From NCBI GenBank assembly GCA_965206025.1, contig CBDBIU010000005.1:620001-684000 (forward strand): a DNA stretch of 64,000 nucleotides, in the 5' to 3' direction. The notes below the pieces were generated by a model, which ran no database searches, was not told the origin of the DNA, and saw only the letters and a program-made list of their open reading frames with translations. Numbering within the stretch: the stretch's first letter is position 1; the number at the start of each line of letters is the position of its first letter. Both the position numbers and the translations under genes were made by a program. Shown here piece by piece: positions 1 to 8,891 of the stretch. The stretch comes from G963668345 sp965206025 (GTDB lineage: Bacteria; Acidobacteriota; Terriglobia; Bryobacterales; UBA6623).

Positions 1-1
1 T

Positions 2-2331
2 TACGCCTGGCGATACCGCGACTACGTGATTCGTTCTTTTAACGCCGACAAACCCTACGATCGGTTTCTGGTCGAGCAGATCGCCGGCGACGAACTGTTC
101 GACTACAAGGCGGCGAAACGATTTACGCCCGAGCAGCGCGAAAATCTCGTCGCCACGGGATTCTTGCGCATGGGTCCCGACGGCACCTACAGCACCTCAC
201 AGGCTTTCGTTCCCGAGCGCCTGAAGGTAGTCGCCGATCAGCTTCAAATCCTGACCTCCACGGTCTTGGGCCTGACCGTCGCCTGCGCCCGCTGTCATGA
301 CCACAAATACGATCCGATCCCGCAGCGCGACTATTATCGGTTCAGCGCGATCCTGCGTTCCGCCTATGATCCTTACGATTGGCTCTCTCCCAATGAGATG
401 CCCGTCGGCCCCCGCGCCCAATGGGACGAGACGAACACCCGCATCACGCCGGGAGGATGGCCGCAAGAGGAAATTCGAGAAATCGAGGAATACAACGCGC
501 CGATCCACACCAGAATCAAGCGATCGGAGGAAGAACTCGAAGAGAAGGCTCGGCCGTTGCGGGAACAGGTTCTCGCTGAAAAATGGGCCAAGGTTCCCGA
601 AACCGTCCGCGACGACGTGCGCGCGGCTTTGGATACGCCCCAGGCGCAACGCAGCGGGGCGCAGAGCTATCTGGTGAAGAAGTTCGCGGCGAAGATAAGA
701 ATCGAGCTGGGCGAACTGGAGAGCAGATTCGAGTCCTTCAAGGAAGAGTCCCTTGAAATTAAGCAAGCCATCGGCGAAGCGAAAAAAGAACTTGGCTCTT
801 CTGGGATTTTAGTGGCTGGCGGCGGTGAGTGACGGATCCCTCGCCACTGTGAGGCCGACCTCCCGGAGCCTGCTTCGGTGCCATTCAAGGGCTTCGTGAC
901 AACTCTACGGCCCCCAAGGCCGGGCGGCGACTGCGTTGGCCAAAAAGAATTACTGATAAACAAAGGGTTACGAGTAGAGCAAGGCTGCTGGCAGGTAGTC
1001 GTACAGTCTCCCGAAGGCTGTGAAATGCGGATCCACAACTGTCATCCAGTGGCCACACTCAAAGAGATAACTCCCTGTTTATCAGTATCTTATTCCCTTT
1101 ACGAGTTGCCCACGACCGGACTGGCGTGTAGGGTATTTGGGGATTTCTTGGCCGCCTTTTGGGCTCCGATGTGACTGCGGGCGACGTCGGGTCGGCAGGA
1201 TGGAGGAGCCGGCTACCCGTTGGCCACCCACTAAAAACCCGGAAGAGCCAAGAACTTAAACCAAAGCTATTAGTCCGCGCTTTGTTTGATATGGGAGGCC
1301 GTCCCACGGCGGTTCATGTCCTTCACCGTGGAGAGTTTCGCAATCCGGGCGGCAAAGTCGAGCCGGGCGTTCCCTCGGTGCTGACCGTGGGTCTCGATCC
1401 CTACCGGGTGCAAAAACCCGCTTGGACGACGGGAACCAGCGGCCGCCGACTGGCCCTGGCGAGGTGGCTGACTCAGCCCCGCCATCCGCTGACGGCGAGG
1501 GTGATGGTCAATCGAGTCTGGCAGCACTACTTCGGCATCGGGCTGGTGAAAACCGAAGGAAACTTCGGCCGCACGGGCTCGCCACCGTCACATCCACAAC
1601 TGCTTGACTGGCTCTCGACCGAGTTGGTTCGGCGCGGGTGGAGCCTCAAAACGCTGCACCGACTCATTCTGACTTCCACCGCCTATCGGCAGAGCTCTTT
1701 ATTTGACCCGGAAACCCATGGCGCGGACCCGGATAACTCGCTGCTGTCGCGCTTCCCGCTCCGGCGGCTCGACGCCGACGCCATTCGCGACTCGATCCTG
1801 CGGGTTGCGGGACGTCTCGACACCACGCCGTTCGGGCCGCCCGACGAAGTAGAAACTAAGCCTGATGGAGAGGTTGTGGCCAAGGCGGGGGAAGGCTACC
1901 GTCGAAGCATCTATTTGCTGCAACGGCGAAAGACGCCGGTTACGATGCTCAGCGCCTTCGATGCTCCCCAGCTCACCCCCAATTGTCTCCGCCGCGCGCA
2001 CTCCACGGTTTCCTCGCAGGCTCTACAGATGATGAACAGCGACATGGTGCGCGAAAACTCCCGCTACATGGCTGGACGCGTGATCGATGCCGTCGGAGCG
2101 GACGCCGCCAAGCAGGTGGAAACGGTGTATCTGGCGGCATTGGGCCGTCCGCCCTCCCAGAAGGAGTCGGACCGCGCCCAGTCGAGCTTGCTCCATTTGG
2201 AGGACGGCTGGAGGAAACATCTGGATGAAGCTGTCCCCGCCGAGCCAAAACAGATGCAGGCCCGCTGGCTGGCGTTGGCGACGCTTTGCCACACTGTCTT
2301 GAACTCGGCGGAATTCGTCTATATTGATTGA
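2..2331 (+). pseudogene. DUF1549/DUF1553 (PSCyt2-PSD1) protein gene, 5' end off the window, split by a 456-bp element
   Basis: The reading frame is already open at base 2 and runs to 793, where it enters the 456-bp element and stops at 832. It resumes in the same frame at 1258 and ends at 2331. Without the element and one 8-bp duplication the two parts join seamlessly (...KKEL then KPKLLV...). The 5' part is DUF1549: it has the CARCHDHKYDP heme-type motif and the PIPQRDYYRF stretch. The 3' part is DUF1553 (LALARWLTQPRHPLTARVMV, ...NRVWQHYFG, LTSTAYRQSS, RRLDADAIRD). Such proteins are exported in Planctomycetes, Verrucomicrobia and Acidobacteria and are paired with DUF1501 proteins; their biochemical role is not established. 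The DUF1501 gene follows after 3 nt. An upstream cytochrome domain cannot be seen. The product must be truncated at present. Identification is firm; loss of function is inferred. Confidence 0.9.
794..1249 (+). mobile_element. 456-bp non-autonomous element (MITE), ISL3-like ends, copy 1
   Basis: The left end reads GGCTCTTCTGGGATTTTAG and the reverse complement of the right end reads GGCTCTTCCGGGTTTTTAG, so about 26 bp of imperfect terminal inverted repeat bound the element. Perfect 8-bp target duplications AAGAACTT lie at 786-793 and 1250-1257. The GGCTCTTC tips and 8-bp duplication are typical of the ISL3 family, so an ISL3 transposase acting in trans is the best guess. No transposase is encoded; the longest internal frame is 98 codons (878-1174). 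Internal ACTGATAAACA and TGTTTATCAGT form a subterminal inverted pair. It differs from copy 2 at two bases and from copy 3 at one. It lies inside a DUF1549/DUF1553 gene. Confidence 0.93.
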
Positions 2332-2334
2332 GGT

Positions 2335-3825
2335 ATGCGGGGCATGCACATGGACAGCCGACCTGGCGAAGAAATGCCGGCGCGCAAGGCCGACAGCTCC
2401 CTTTCGCGGCGCACGTTCTTCTCGCGGATGAGCGACGGGCTTCACGGCGCCGCCCTGGCTTACTTGCTGGGAGGCGATCTGTTTTCCAGCAACCCGGCTC
2501 TCGCCGCATCGCAAAACCGCGTACACGACCTGCGCCCGCGCAACGCCCACTTCGAGCCAAAGGCCACCTCGGTCATTCAGTTCTTCATGAACGGCGGCCC
2601 CAGCCAAGTGGACCTGTTCGATCCTAAGCCCGCGCTCAAAAAGTACGCCGGACAGCCGCCGGGACGCGACCTGGCCAACGATATCGAATTCATCAATGAA
2701 GCGGGCGGCTTTATGCCCTCTCCGTTCCAGTTCGCCCGGCAGGGGCAATCGGGGATCGAGGTGTCCGAGATGTTGCCCCACATCGCCCGGCATGTGGACG
2801 ACATGGCGCTGATCCGCTCGATGTTCACGCCGCACTTCAACCACGAGCCTTCGATCTTCACCCTGCAGAGTGGACGGATGTTCTCCAGCCGTCCCAGCAT
2901 GGGCTCTTGGATCGTCTACGGCCTGGGAAGCGAGAACCAGAACCTGCCGGCCTACGTCGTTCTCGACGACCCGGAGGAACTGCCGGTCAACCATATTCAG
3001 AACTGGCAATCCGGCTGGCTGCCGCCGGTTTACCAGGGCACGCGGGTTCGCTCGGAAGGTTCTCCTCTGCTGAATTTGAAACCGAAGCAGGAGTACCCCG
3101 GGCCGGTGCTCGATCTGGCGCGATCTCTTCTGGCCCGTATGGATAGCGACCATCGGGACGAGCGCCCCGGGCAACCCGAGCTCGATGCCCGCATCACGAA
3201 CTACGAACTGGCGGCGCGCATGCAGCTCGCGGCTGGCGACGCGCTCGATCTTTCTAAGGAAAGCTCCGCCACGAAGGAGATGTACGGTCTCAACGATGAG
3301 CGGACGGCCTCCTACGGGCGCCGCTGCCTCATGGCCCGCCGTCTGGTCGAGCGCGGCGTGCGCATGGTGCAACTCTATATCGAGCGCCAGATCTGGGACA
3401 ACCACCAGGATTTGGTCAAGGATCTGAGTTACGCCTGCGGCAAGACCGACAAGCCGATCGCCGCTCTGATGAAAGATCTCAAGCAGCGTGGCCTGCTCGA
3501 TTCGACTCTGCTCGTTTGGGGCGGCGAGTTCGGGCGGCTGCCTTTGTCACAGTCGCGGGGGGCCAACCCGGGACGCGATCACGGGCCCACGGGCTTCACC
3601 GTCTGGCTCGCCGGAGGCGGAATCAAAGGCGGAACCGTCTTTGGCGCTACGGACGAAATCGGCTACAAAGCCGTCGAGAACCGCGTAAGCGTTCATGATT
3701 TCCACGCCACGATCCTCCACCAACTGGGTATGAACCACCGCGACCTGGTATTTAAGCGCGAGGGCCGCAACGAACGCCTCACCGACGAATTCCCCGCCCG
3801 CGTGGTGAAGGAAGTTCTGGCGTAA
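2335..3825 (+). CDS. DUF1501 family exported protein
   Basis: This 496-residue protein has the DUF1501 features: an N-terminal twin-arginine-like leader (SRRTFFSRMSDGLHGAALAY, about residues 23-42), then NGGPSQVDLFDPKP, a SEMLPHIARHVDDMALIRSM block, the RCLMARRLVERGVRMVQLY block and WGGEFGRLP near the C-terminus. DUF1501 is structurally related to sulfatases and alkaline phosphatases, but its substrate is unknown. The leader suggests Tat export. It starts 3 nt after the broken DUF1549/DUF1553 gene and ends 14 nt before the GH113-like lipoprotein gene, so the three look co-transcribed. Start candidates are ATG 2335 and ATG 2344. The paralogue on the minus strand at 24,382-25,866 shares the same blocks. 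The gene looks intact, so it may still be made although its partner is broken. Confidence 0.93.
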   Translation: MRGMHMDSRPGEEMPARKADSSLSRRTFFSRMSDGLHGAALAYLLGGDLFSSNPALAASQNRVHDLRPRNAHFEPKATSVIQFFMNGGPSQVDLFDPKPALKKYAGQPPGRDLANDIEFINEAGGFMPSPFQFARQGQSGIEVSEMLPHIARHVDDMALIRSMFTPHFNHEPSIFTLQSGRMFSSRPSMGSWIVYGLGSENQNLPAYVVLDDPEELPVNHIQNWQSGWLPPVYQGTRVRSEGSPLLNLKPKQEYPGPVLDLARSLLARMDSDHRDERPGQPELDARITNYELAARMQLAAGDALDLSKESSATKEMYGLNDERTASYGRRCLMARRLVERGVRMVQLYIERQIWDNHQDLVKDLSYACGKTDKPIAALMKDLKQRGLLDSTLLVWGGEFGRLPLSQSRGANPGRDHGPTGFTVWLAGGGIKGGTVFGATDEIGYKAVENRVSVHDFHATILHQLGMNHRDLVFKREGRNERLTDEFPARVVKEVLA

Positions 3826-3839
3826 AGTTGCCTTCGCGC

Positions 3840-4958
3840 ATGAACCACACCTCCGCGGGCGCGTGGAGAGGACGTGCCGTTTGCCTCTCGGCGCTCCTCG
3901 TCATTCTGCTCCCCGGCTGCTTGCCGACCAGCGAGCCGGCAGCGGTGGGCGAGGAATCCGCTGAGCTACGGTTCGACGAGCCCAAGTATCGAGGGGTGTG
4001 CTGGGTCGGCGGACGCAGGCCCGTTGAAGAACAGGACTTTCTCCCCTTAGTCGAAAACCACGTCGGCTGGATCGTTCAGACGCCTTTCGCTTGGCAACCG
4101 AAGCACGACTCACCGGATCTGCGTTTCATAACCGGGAGCGGCCACGTTTTCTGGGGCGAGACCGACGTCGGATTGGAAACGACGACCCGGCTGGCGAAAC
4201 AGTTCGGCATCAAGACACTGCTGAAACCGCACATTTGGCTTCGCGGATCCTCGAGTGGCAAATGGCGTTCCGACATCGCCATGGCGAGCGAAGCCGAATG
4301 GCGGACCTGGTTCCAAAACTACACCGGCTTCATCCTGCACTACGCCCGTTTGGCGCAGAGCAATGGCATCGAGGCCCTCTGCATCGGAACCGAACTGGCT
4401 AACGCGACGCTGCGGCGCGAGAAGGACTGGAGACAGCTCATAGGCGAAGTGCGGAAAGTCTACGACGGCAAGCTAACCTACGCAGCGAATTGGCACGAAG
4501 AATTCGAGAAGATCACATTTTGGGACGAACTGGATTTCATCGGTGTCCAGGCCTACTTTCCACTCTCCGAGAAGGAACAGCCGAGCGTCGAAGAGCTAAA
4601 GCTGGGCTGGGAGGCTCATCTTGACGCGATCGAGAAAGTACACCGCCAATTCAAAAAGCCCGTCCTGTTCACGGAAGTCGGGTATCGCAGTACAACCGAC
4701 GCCGCCGTTCGGCCGTGGGAATGGGGTCGTCCGAGGATAGCCCCATCCACGGAAGCTGAACTGGCCACGCAAGCAAATTGCTACGAGGCCCTTTTCCGGT
4801 CGGTCTGGCACAAGAGTTGGTTCGCGGGCGCTTTCTTTTGGAAGTGGTTCCCGAAGCTGCCTAACGACTCGGCAACGCAGGTCGGCGACAGCTTCTCGCC
4901 GCAAAACAAGCCGGCCGAAAAAGTCATGGCATCGTGGTACGAGAGAGCCGCCGACTAG
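3840..4958 (+). CDS. GH113-like glycoside hydrolase lipoprotein
   Basis: The predicted 372-residue protein begins with a lipoprotein signal ending in LLPGC, so it is probably anchored to a membrane. The body resembles family GH113 TIM-barrel enzymes (endo-beta-mannanase type). It has GVCWVGG and FAWQP near the first strands, KPHIWLR, then ALCIGTELAN (the glutamate fits the acid/base) and LFTEVGYRS (the glutamate fits the nucleophile), and a late FFWKWFP. Both expected catalytic glutamates are present. Substrate is not certain: mannan is the family precedent. A TTG at 3828 is in frame, but ATG 3840 gives a better signal peptide. It follows the DUF1501 gene closely, hinting that the cytochrome/DUF1501 set at this locus may deal with a polysaccharide; this is inference. 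Confidence 0.8.
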   Translation: MNHTSAGAWRGRAVCLSALLVILLPGCLPTSEPAAVGEESAELRFDEPKYRGVCWVGGRRPVEEQDFLPLVENHVGWIVQTPFAWQPKHDSPDLRFITGSGHVFWGETDVGLETTTRLAKQFGIKTLLKPHIWLRGSSSGKWRSDIAMASEAEWRTWFQNYTGFILHYARLAQSNGIEALCIGTELANATLRREKDWRQLIGEVRKVYDGKLTYAANWHEEFEKITFWDELDFIGVQAYFPLSEKEQPSVEELKLGWEAHLDAIEKVHRQFKKPVLFTEVGYRSTTDAAVRPWEWGRPRIAPSTEAELATQANCYEALFRSVWHKSWFAGAFFWKWFPKLPNDSATQVGDSFSPQNKPAEKVMASWYERAAD

Positions 4959-5914
4959 CAGGTTGATGGCGATCTGTTGTCTCCAACGAAGTCGTCGTCG
5001 GTCAGCTACTACTGAAACGAAGCGCGTCACGGATCAGCGAAGAGAGAAGCGGACCGATAGAACCGGTTTCATGCCGAAAAAGACTTGAACATACTGAAAA
5101 ATAGTGAGACTCTGTGCGTTAGGAGGGAAAAGCTGACGAACTCCGCGAAAGTGGTCGTGCTGTTTCTCTTGGCCGTGAGCTGCATGGCGCAACACTGCCG
5201 CGCCCCCTAGGTCCCTATTTCGAGCCACTCCAGGACGGGGAATCAGGAATGTCGCGGCGCGGCATCGTGATATTCCCCGGCGACGAGATCATCCCCCAAA
5301 TCGCAAACAGTGGGACTCCGGAAGACGGGGGTTTCTTTATGGCCTTCCAGGCCAGTAACGTCTCGACGACCATGGCGACGTTTCAAGTGGAATTCTTCGA
5401 CTCAAACGGGGAATTCATGAACATGCCACTCGCGACAAGTCCTGATGACCTGATTGGTATACCTGCCCGTGGATTTCAGGGGACGCTCTCCCCGGGAGGT
5501 TACGGTGCTCAAGTTACGATTCCAGACGGCTCTCCCACGGCCATTGGTTATGCCCTGGTGACAATGATTCCCGACGAATCGGTTGGGGTCAACGCGGCGT
5601 TCGTACAGATAGTTCCGGGCCGCCCGCTGTTCATGGCTGGCGTGCCACTGTCGAACATTCTTCACAAGACGGCATTCATGCCGTACGTATCAGGGGCTGG
5701 GTTCACCCCCTCTCTGGCTTTGGTGTCGCTGTTGTCTCAGGAGGTGACACTGATTGCCCGCACCGGCCTTGACGGAGCCGAACTTTGTAGAGCCACAATG
5801 GACTTCGGCGCCGGGCATCACTGAGCGTTTCTGTTAAGGGACGTTCTGCCCTGTAGGTCCGAGGGAACCCTTGAGATTCGCGGAGATCCTCTCTTGCCTG
5901 GCGGAATAACAGGA

Positions 5915-6942
5915 TCGGGGTATGCACTTCACTCCCGGCTACCCCATATCTTGTGGTCGGCTGATCCGCCTGCCGCGTACGTGTTGGACCATCTCTGAAT
6001 AGGTAGTGGGGCCAACGGCCGCGGCTTGTTGGACAAGCCGGTAGAAGAGCTTTCCCCGGTGCCGAGAGCGTCGTCGATTGAAGCGAAACGTGTACTCATC
6101 CAGGTAATAGTCCAGGTGCTCACGGCTTACCGCGCCTTGGTGCGTGCCGATCAACCAGCGCTTCAACAGGGCAGCCACACGGTGAACACGAGGCAACAGC
6201 TCAGAGGCTGATTGGCTGGAAGTTGCCAGAAAGTCGTATTCGTGCCGATAGCCAAGCGCCTCCAGACCGACGTAACCTTCCCAGCCGTCGGTGTGGATGG
6301 TGCTGTCGGGTTCAACAGCCTCTTGGATGAAGCCGTGTAGCTGGTGCTTGGAAGCTCGACGGATGCGCCTCATGCGGATCCTTCCTAGCCCCGCACCGTC
6401 TTCTTCAGCGGCGATGGCTACCAGTGCCTTTTTCTGCGTCTGCCGTCCGTGCAGTCCCTCTTCTTCGCCCCCAACATAGGTCTCGTCGACCTCTACGCGG
6501 CCGCTGAGCCGTTCGCGGCCAGGCCGCACCATCGCGCGCCGCAGCTTGTGCAGCAACGCCCAGGCGGTGCGGTAGCTTCCCAGACCCAAAATGCTTTGCA
6601 GTCCCAGAGCACTCGCCCCGTTTTTCTGGCTCGTCACCCACCACATCGCCCGATACCAGGTGCGCAGCGGCAGACGCGTGTCCTGGAAAATCGTGCCTGC
6701 CGTCACCGAAGCCTGATAATCGCACTGTCCGCAGCGCAGCAGGCCCCGCCGACTGCGGCGAGTTCGCTGCCCTTCACAGCGGGGACACCTAAAACCCTGC
6801 GGCCAGCGCAGTTGCATCAGATACTCGCGACACGCCTGCTCAGTGCCAAAACGCCCCTCAAACTCCTCCAGCGTACGCGGGTAGTCCTCCATGAGCCCGC
6901 ATACTATATGTTGGGGCTTCGGGAGTCAAGTGCATACCCCGA
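5915..6942 (-). mobile_element. IS1595-family insertion sequence, complete
   Basis: The element is 1,028 bp. Its ends read TCGGGGTATGCACTTCACTC on the left and TCGGGGTATGCACTTGACTC on the complement of the right, a near-perfect inverted repeat. An 8-bp duplication TAACAGGA lies at 5907-5914 and 6943-6950, matching the 8-bp duplications known for IS1595. One intact transposase gene fills it on the minus strand. It sits inside the decayed secreted-protein gene. The outer limit is ambiguous by one base because A precedes both copies of the duplication. Confidence 0.92.
5939..6892 (-). CDS. IS1595-family transposase (ISXO2-like DDE domain)
   Basis: The 317-residue protein starts at ATG 6892. An N-terminal zinc ribbon (CPRC...CGQC, about residues 36-58) is followed by a helix-turn-helix region and the ISXO2-like catalytic domain. 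The first acidic residue lies in VEVDETYVGG, the second in IHTDGWEGY, and the C-terminal block LLKRWLIGTHQGAVS, HLDYYLDEYTFRFNRR, is characteristic of the family. No frameshift or stop is seen, and the terminal repeats and target duplication are intact, so the copy may still be able to transpose. The gene reads against the interrupted host gene. Confidence 0.93.
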   Translation of the reverse strand: MEDYPRTLEEFEGRFGTEQACREYLMQLRWPQGFRCPRCEGQRTRRSRRGLLRCGQCDYQASVTAGTIFQDTRLPLRTWYRAMWWVTSQKNGASALGLQSILGLGSYRTAWALLHKLRRAMVRPGRERLSGRVEVDETYVGGEEEGLHGRQTQKKALVAIAAEEDGAGLGRIRMRRIRRASKHQLHGFIQEAVEPDSTIHTDGWEGYVGLEALGYRHEYDFLATSSQSASELLPRVHRVAALLKRWLIGTHQGAVSREHLDYYLDEYTFRFNRRRSRHRGKLFYRLVQQAAAVGPTTYSEMVQHVRGRRISRPQDMG

Positions 6943-7170
6943 TAACAGGAATTGGCTTTGAAGCGCATGACGAAGGAGCGTTTGTAACCCAGCCGATCTG
7001 GACGAACCTGGCGCGAACTCTAGAGTAGCGCACCACCGTTGTGACGAAACGTCGGGCCTTGTCCGGCGAAATGTGAAGCGTCAAGCTGTGCTCAGGCCGG
7101 CCCGCCGTCAGGTTAGGGCTGGTCGAAAACAGCGACCTAACTGTTAAGATAAAGCGTTCTTTCCTGTTCG

Positions 7171-7247
7171 GGGGCGGTAGCTCAGCTCGGTAGAGCAACG
7201 GCCTTTTAAGCCGTGGGTCCTGGGTTCGAATCCCAGCCGCCTCACCA
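7171..7247 (+). tRNA. tRNA-Lys (anticodon TTT)
   Basis: A full cloverleaf can be drawn. The acceptor stem is GGGGCGG with CCGCCTC. The D arm is GCTC...GAGC. The anticodon stem ACGGC/GCCGT encloses the loop CTTTTAA with anticodon TTT. The T arm is CTGGG-TTCGAAT-CCCAG. The discriminator A and CCA (7245-7247) are encoded. It stands alone, just downstream of the IS-disrupted gene. Confidence 0.97.
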
Positions 7248-7516
7248 CCTTCTAGCTGTAAAACCAATAACTTGCGATTCGAGTGCGCATCGCTTGTAAG
7301 GGCTCTCGACCTTCGAATGCGGTCGAAACGGGTCAAGTTTGCACAGTTTTGTGCAGTGTGGTTCGTTCCTTCACTGTGCCGTTGCGAACGTGAGGCAAGA
7401 CAACAGATTCGCCTTCTGCGGAACTTGCTGTCATGTAACCGTCCGGTGACATGACGCCCCATCCAAAGGCTTCGGTTGGAATTCGTGGACTAGCCGATGG
7501 CCGGAGGAGACACGTT

Positions 7517-8311
7517 TCAATTCGCCGTCTGGCAGTGTCCGGATTCGACGAGCGAGTCGAAGAAGTTGCTTACCTGTGAGGCGAGTGCGGGCGACCGCAG
7601 AAGTAGTCCAAGCTCGATATTCCTCTCCTGCGCTGCCTCGGTAAAGTTCGCCGAGGAAACGAAAAGCTCGCGATCGTCAACAACAACGCACTTCGCGTGC
7701 AGGACTGCCCGCTTCTGAGTATCCGAAGCCAACGACCGAGGATCGTAGTAAATCTCCGGCAGCGGACAGCCCTCAGGCCAGTCTACACGCCGAAAGTGGT
7801 CGATGAAGCGCCAAACGATCTCTGAATCCAGCGACGTGTCGCCAGCCTTCCTGTGGATGTCAAGGAACATCCGGATTCGCAGATTCGGCTTCTCCTGAGT
7901 GCGGCCGACTAGTTCACGAAAGACCTTTCGACCCTCGTAAACTGCTGCGTATCCCGAGATCAAGATGGTCCGCTCAGCCCGGCGAAACATCTCCTCGACG
8001 ACCACCATCGTGTCGCGATTCGCGACGTTGACCATTTCCGGACCAGTCGTGACGATCTGCACGGACTCTTCGAGCCTGCGTCGCTGCTCGGCGCCGGCAG
8101 CCAGCACGTCGAAACACCGCGCAACACCTTCTGGCGAACAGCCGGATGAATACAGGTCCGTCAACAGTGTACGGACCTCTTCGGCGCTACTAGCACCCAC
8201 TAGCCGCCCGACGGCAAGGGCCGACACCGGCTCGATCAACCTGCCCGAGCGGACTGCTGATGCGATTGCGCGGATGTCCCCAGCGGCAAGTTCGAGTAGC
8301 TTCTTGCTCAC
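7517..8311 (-). CDS. drmC: DISARM-type phospholipase D-like protein DrmC
   Basis: This 264-residue protein matches DrmC of the DISARM anti-phage system. Its C-terminal half is a phospholipase D-like domain with one HKD motif: HAKCVVVDDRELFVSSANFT, where H, K and D have the H-x-K-x4-D spacing, followed by ERNIELGLLLRSP. The N-terminal half is helical and includes GAEQRRRLEESVQIVTTGPE. In complete DISARM loci DrmC accompanies the helicase DrmA, the DUF1998 protein DrmB and a methyltransferase with DrmD or DrmE. Here only the end of drmB precedes it: its TGA overlaps the GTG start by 4 nt (8308-8311). No drmA, drmD, drmE or methyltransferase gene lies nearby. The frame is intact, but whether it does anything alone is unknown. 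The family call rests on motif recognition and on the drmB neighbour. Confidence 0.8.
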   Translation of the reverse strand: MSKKLLELAAGDIRAIASAVRSGRLIEPVSALAVGRLVGASSAEEVRTLLTDLYSSGCSPEGVARCFDVLAAGAEQRRRLEESVQIVTTGPEMVNVANRDTMVVVEEMFRRAERTILISGYAAVYEGRKVFRELVGRTQEKPNLRIRMFLDIHRKAGDTSLDSEIVWRFIDHFRRVDWPEGCPLPEIYYDPRSLASDTQKRAVLHAKCVVVDDRELFVSSANFTEAAQERNIELGLLLRSPALASQVSNFFDSLVESGHCQTAN

Positions 8312-8676
8312 GCGTCAACCTCCGGGAAAAACTCTGCGCCCTCCGCCTCGACCGTCCGAACCACAAGCGCTCGATCGAGGAAATCGTTCTGCTGCTCGCA
8401 ACTCGTTTCCGCCACGAGTACGCATCCGTGACAGGCCGCACCGTGTAGGTAGCGGTGTTCATGTCCGCTCTCGGGCTCATGCTGAGCGCAGACCGGATCG
8501 TTGGAACACAGGCGAGCCATCTCCAGAGCGTCACGCAGGGATTCGTGAATACTTCGGCCGACCTCCACCAATCCGCCCAACGTTCCTTCAGCGTCCGAGC
8601 TGCCCGTGTAGAGAAGAATCCCGTAGCCGATTTTCGGTATGGCATAGACTCGCTTAGCTGGCGGAAACAAGCGATG
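8308..8676 (-). pseudogene. drmB: drmB 3' fragment (DUF1998 domain end)
   Basis: Only about 120 codons of the C-terminus remain, with an in-frame TGA at 8677-8679 immediately upstream. The fragment carries VYAIPKIGYGILLYTG, GTLGGLVEVGRSIHE, LCSNDPVCAQHEPES and HGAACHGCVLVAETSCEQ, the cysteine-rich signature of the DUF1998 domain in DrmB. It overlaps drmC by 4 nt, which is the usual gene order. The rest of drmB, and everything upstream of it in a DISARM operon, is missing. Residual translation from TTG 8670 is possible but would give only a piece of the domain. Confidence 0.75.
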
Positions 8677-8891
8677 TCACTCGCTATGGACCCAGAGCCC
8701 AGGTAGCCCTCTGAAGGGACTCGATTTCGACCCACTGCGCTACTGGTTTAGGAAACTCTGAACCCTGCATCGTTCAGCGGAAAATCGTTTCTCGGTACCC
8801 ATGCGAGTCCGTTGCTTTAGCCATGACCTTCTCACCCTCGAGGCCTCCGTATTCTCGTAGCTTAGATCTGAGCTTGGCACGACGCGACGCG

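Larger units (their letters stand above)
5133..7028 (+). pseudogene. Secreted beta-rich protein gene of the Bryobacterales type, broken by frameshift, stop codon and IS insertion
   Basis: Three lesions are visible. A signal-peptide frame starts near CTG 5133, just after AGGAGGG (5121-5127): KVVVLFLLAVSCMAQ. It is out of frame with the body, the change being needed at a CCCCC run (5203-5207). The body (YFEPLQDGESG..., IIPQIANSG, FFMAFQASNVSTTMATFQVE) is open to a TGA at 5822-5824. Beyond it the same frame stays protein-like (AFLLRDVLPC, EGTLEIRGDPL, GITG) until the IS at 5915. On the far side the frame resumes exactly at 6951 (IGFEAHDEGAFVTQPIWTN) and ends at TAG 7026-7028. The protein resembles secreted acidobacterial proteins of unknown function. 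An alternative reading is that only the 191-codon frame 5249-5824 is translated. Confidence 0.75.

Noticed and set aside
794..1249. 456-bp repeat as a riboswitch or other structured RNA
   Set aside because: Terminal inverted repeats and target duplications explain it as a mobile element.
2023..3405. 460-codon minus-strand frame
   Set aside because: It is antisense to the DUF1549/DUF1553 and DUF1501 genes; high GC content leaves such frames open, and no family text is seen.
6926..7462. 178-codon minus-strand frame with GIRTQDPRLKRPLLYRAELP
   Set aside because: It lies across tRNA-Lys; the motif is the well-known antisense translation of a tRNA gene.
8190..8735. 181-codon minus-strand frame overlapping drmC and drmB
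   Set aside because: It is the shadow of the drmB and drmC frames; GYLGSGSIASDIACFRQL near its start could be former drmB text, but I could not support it.
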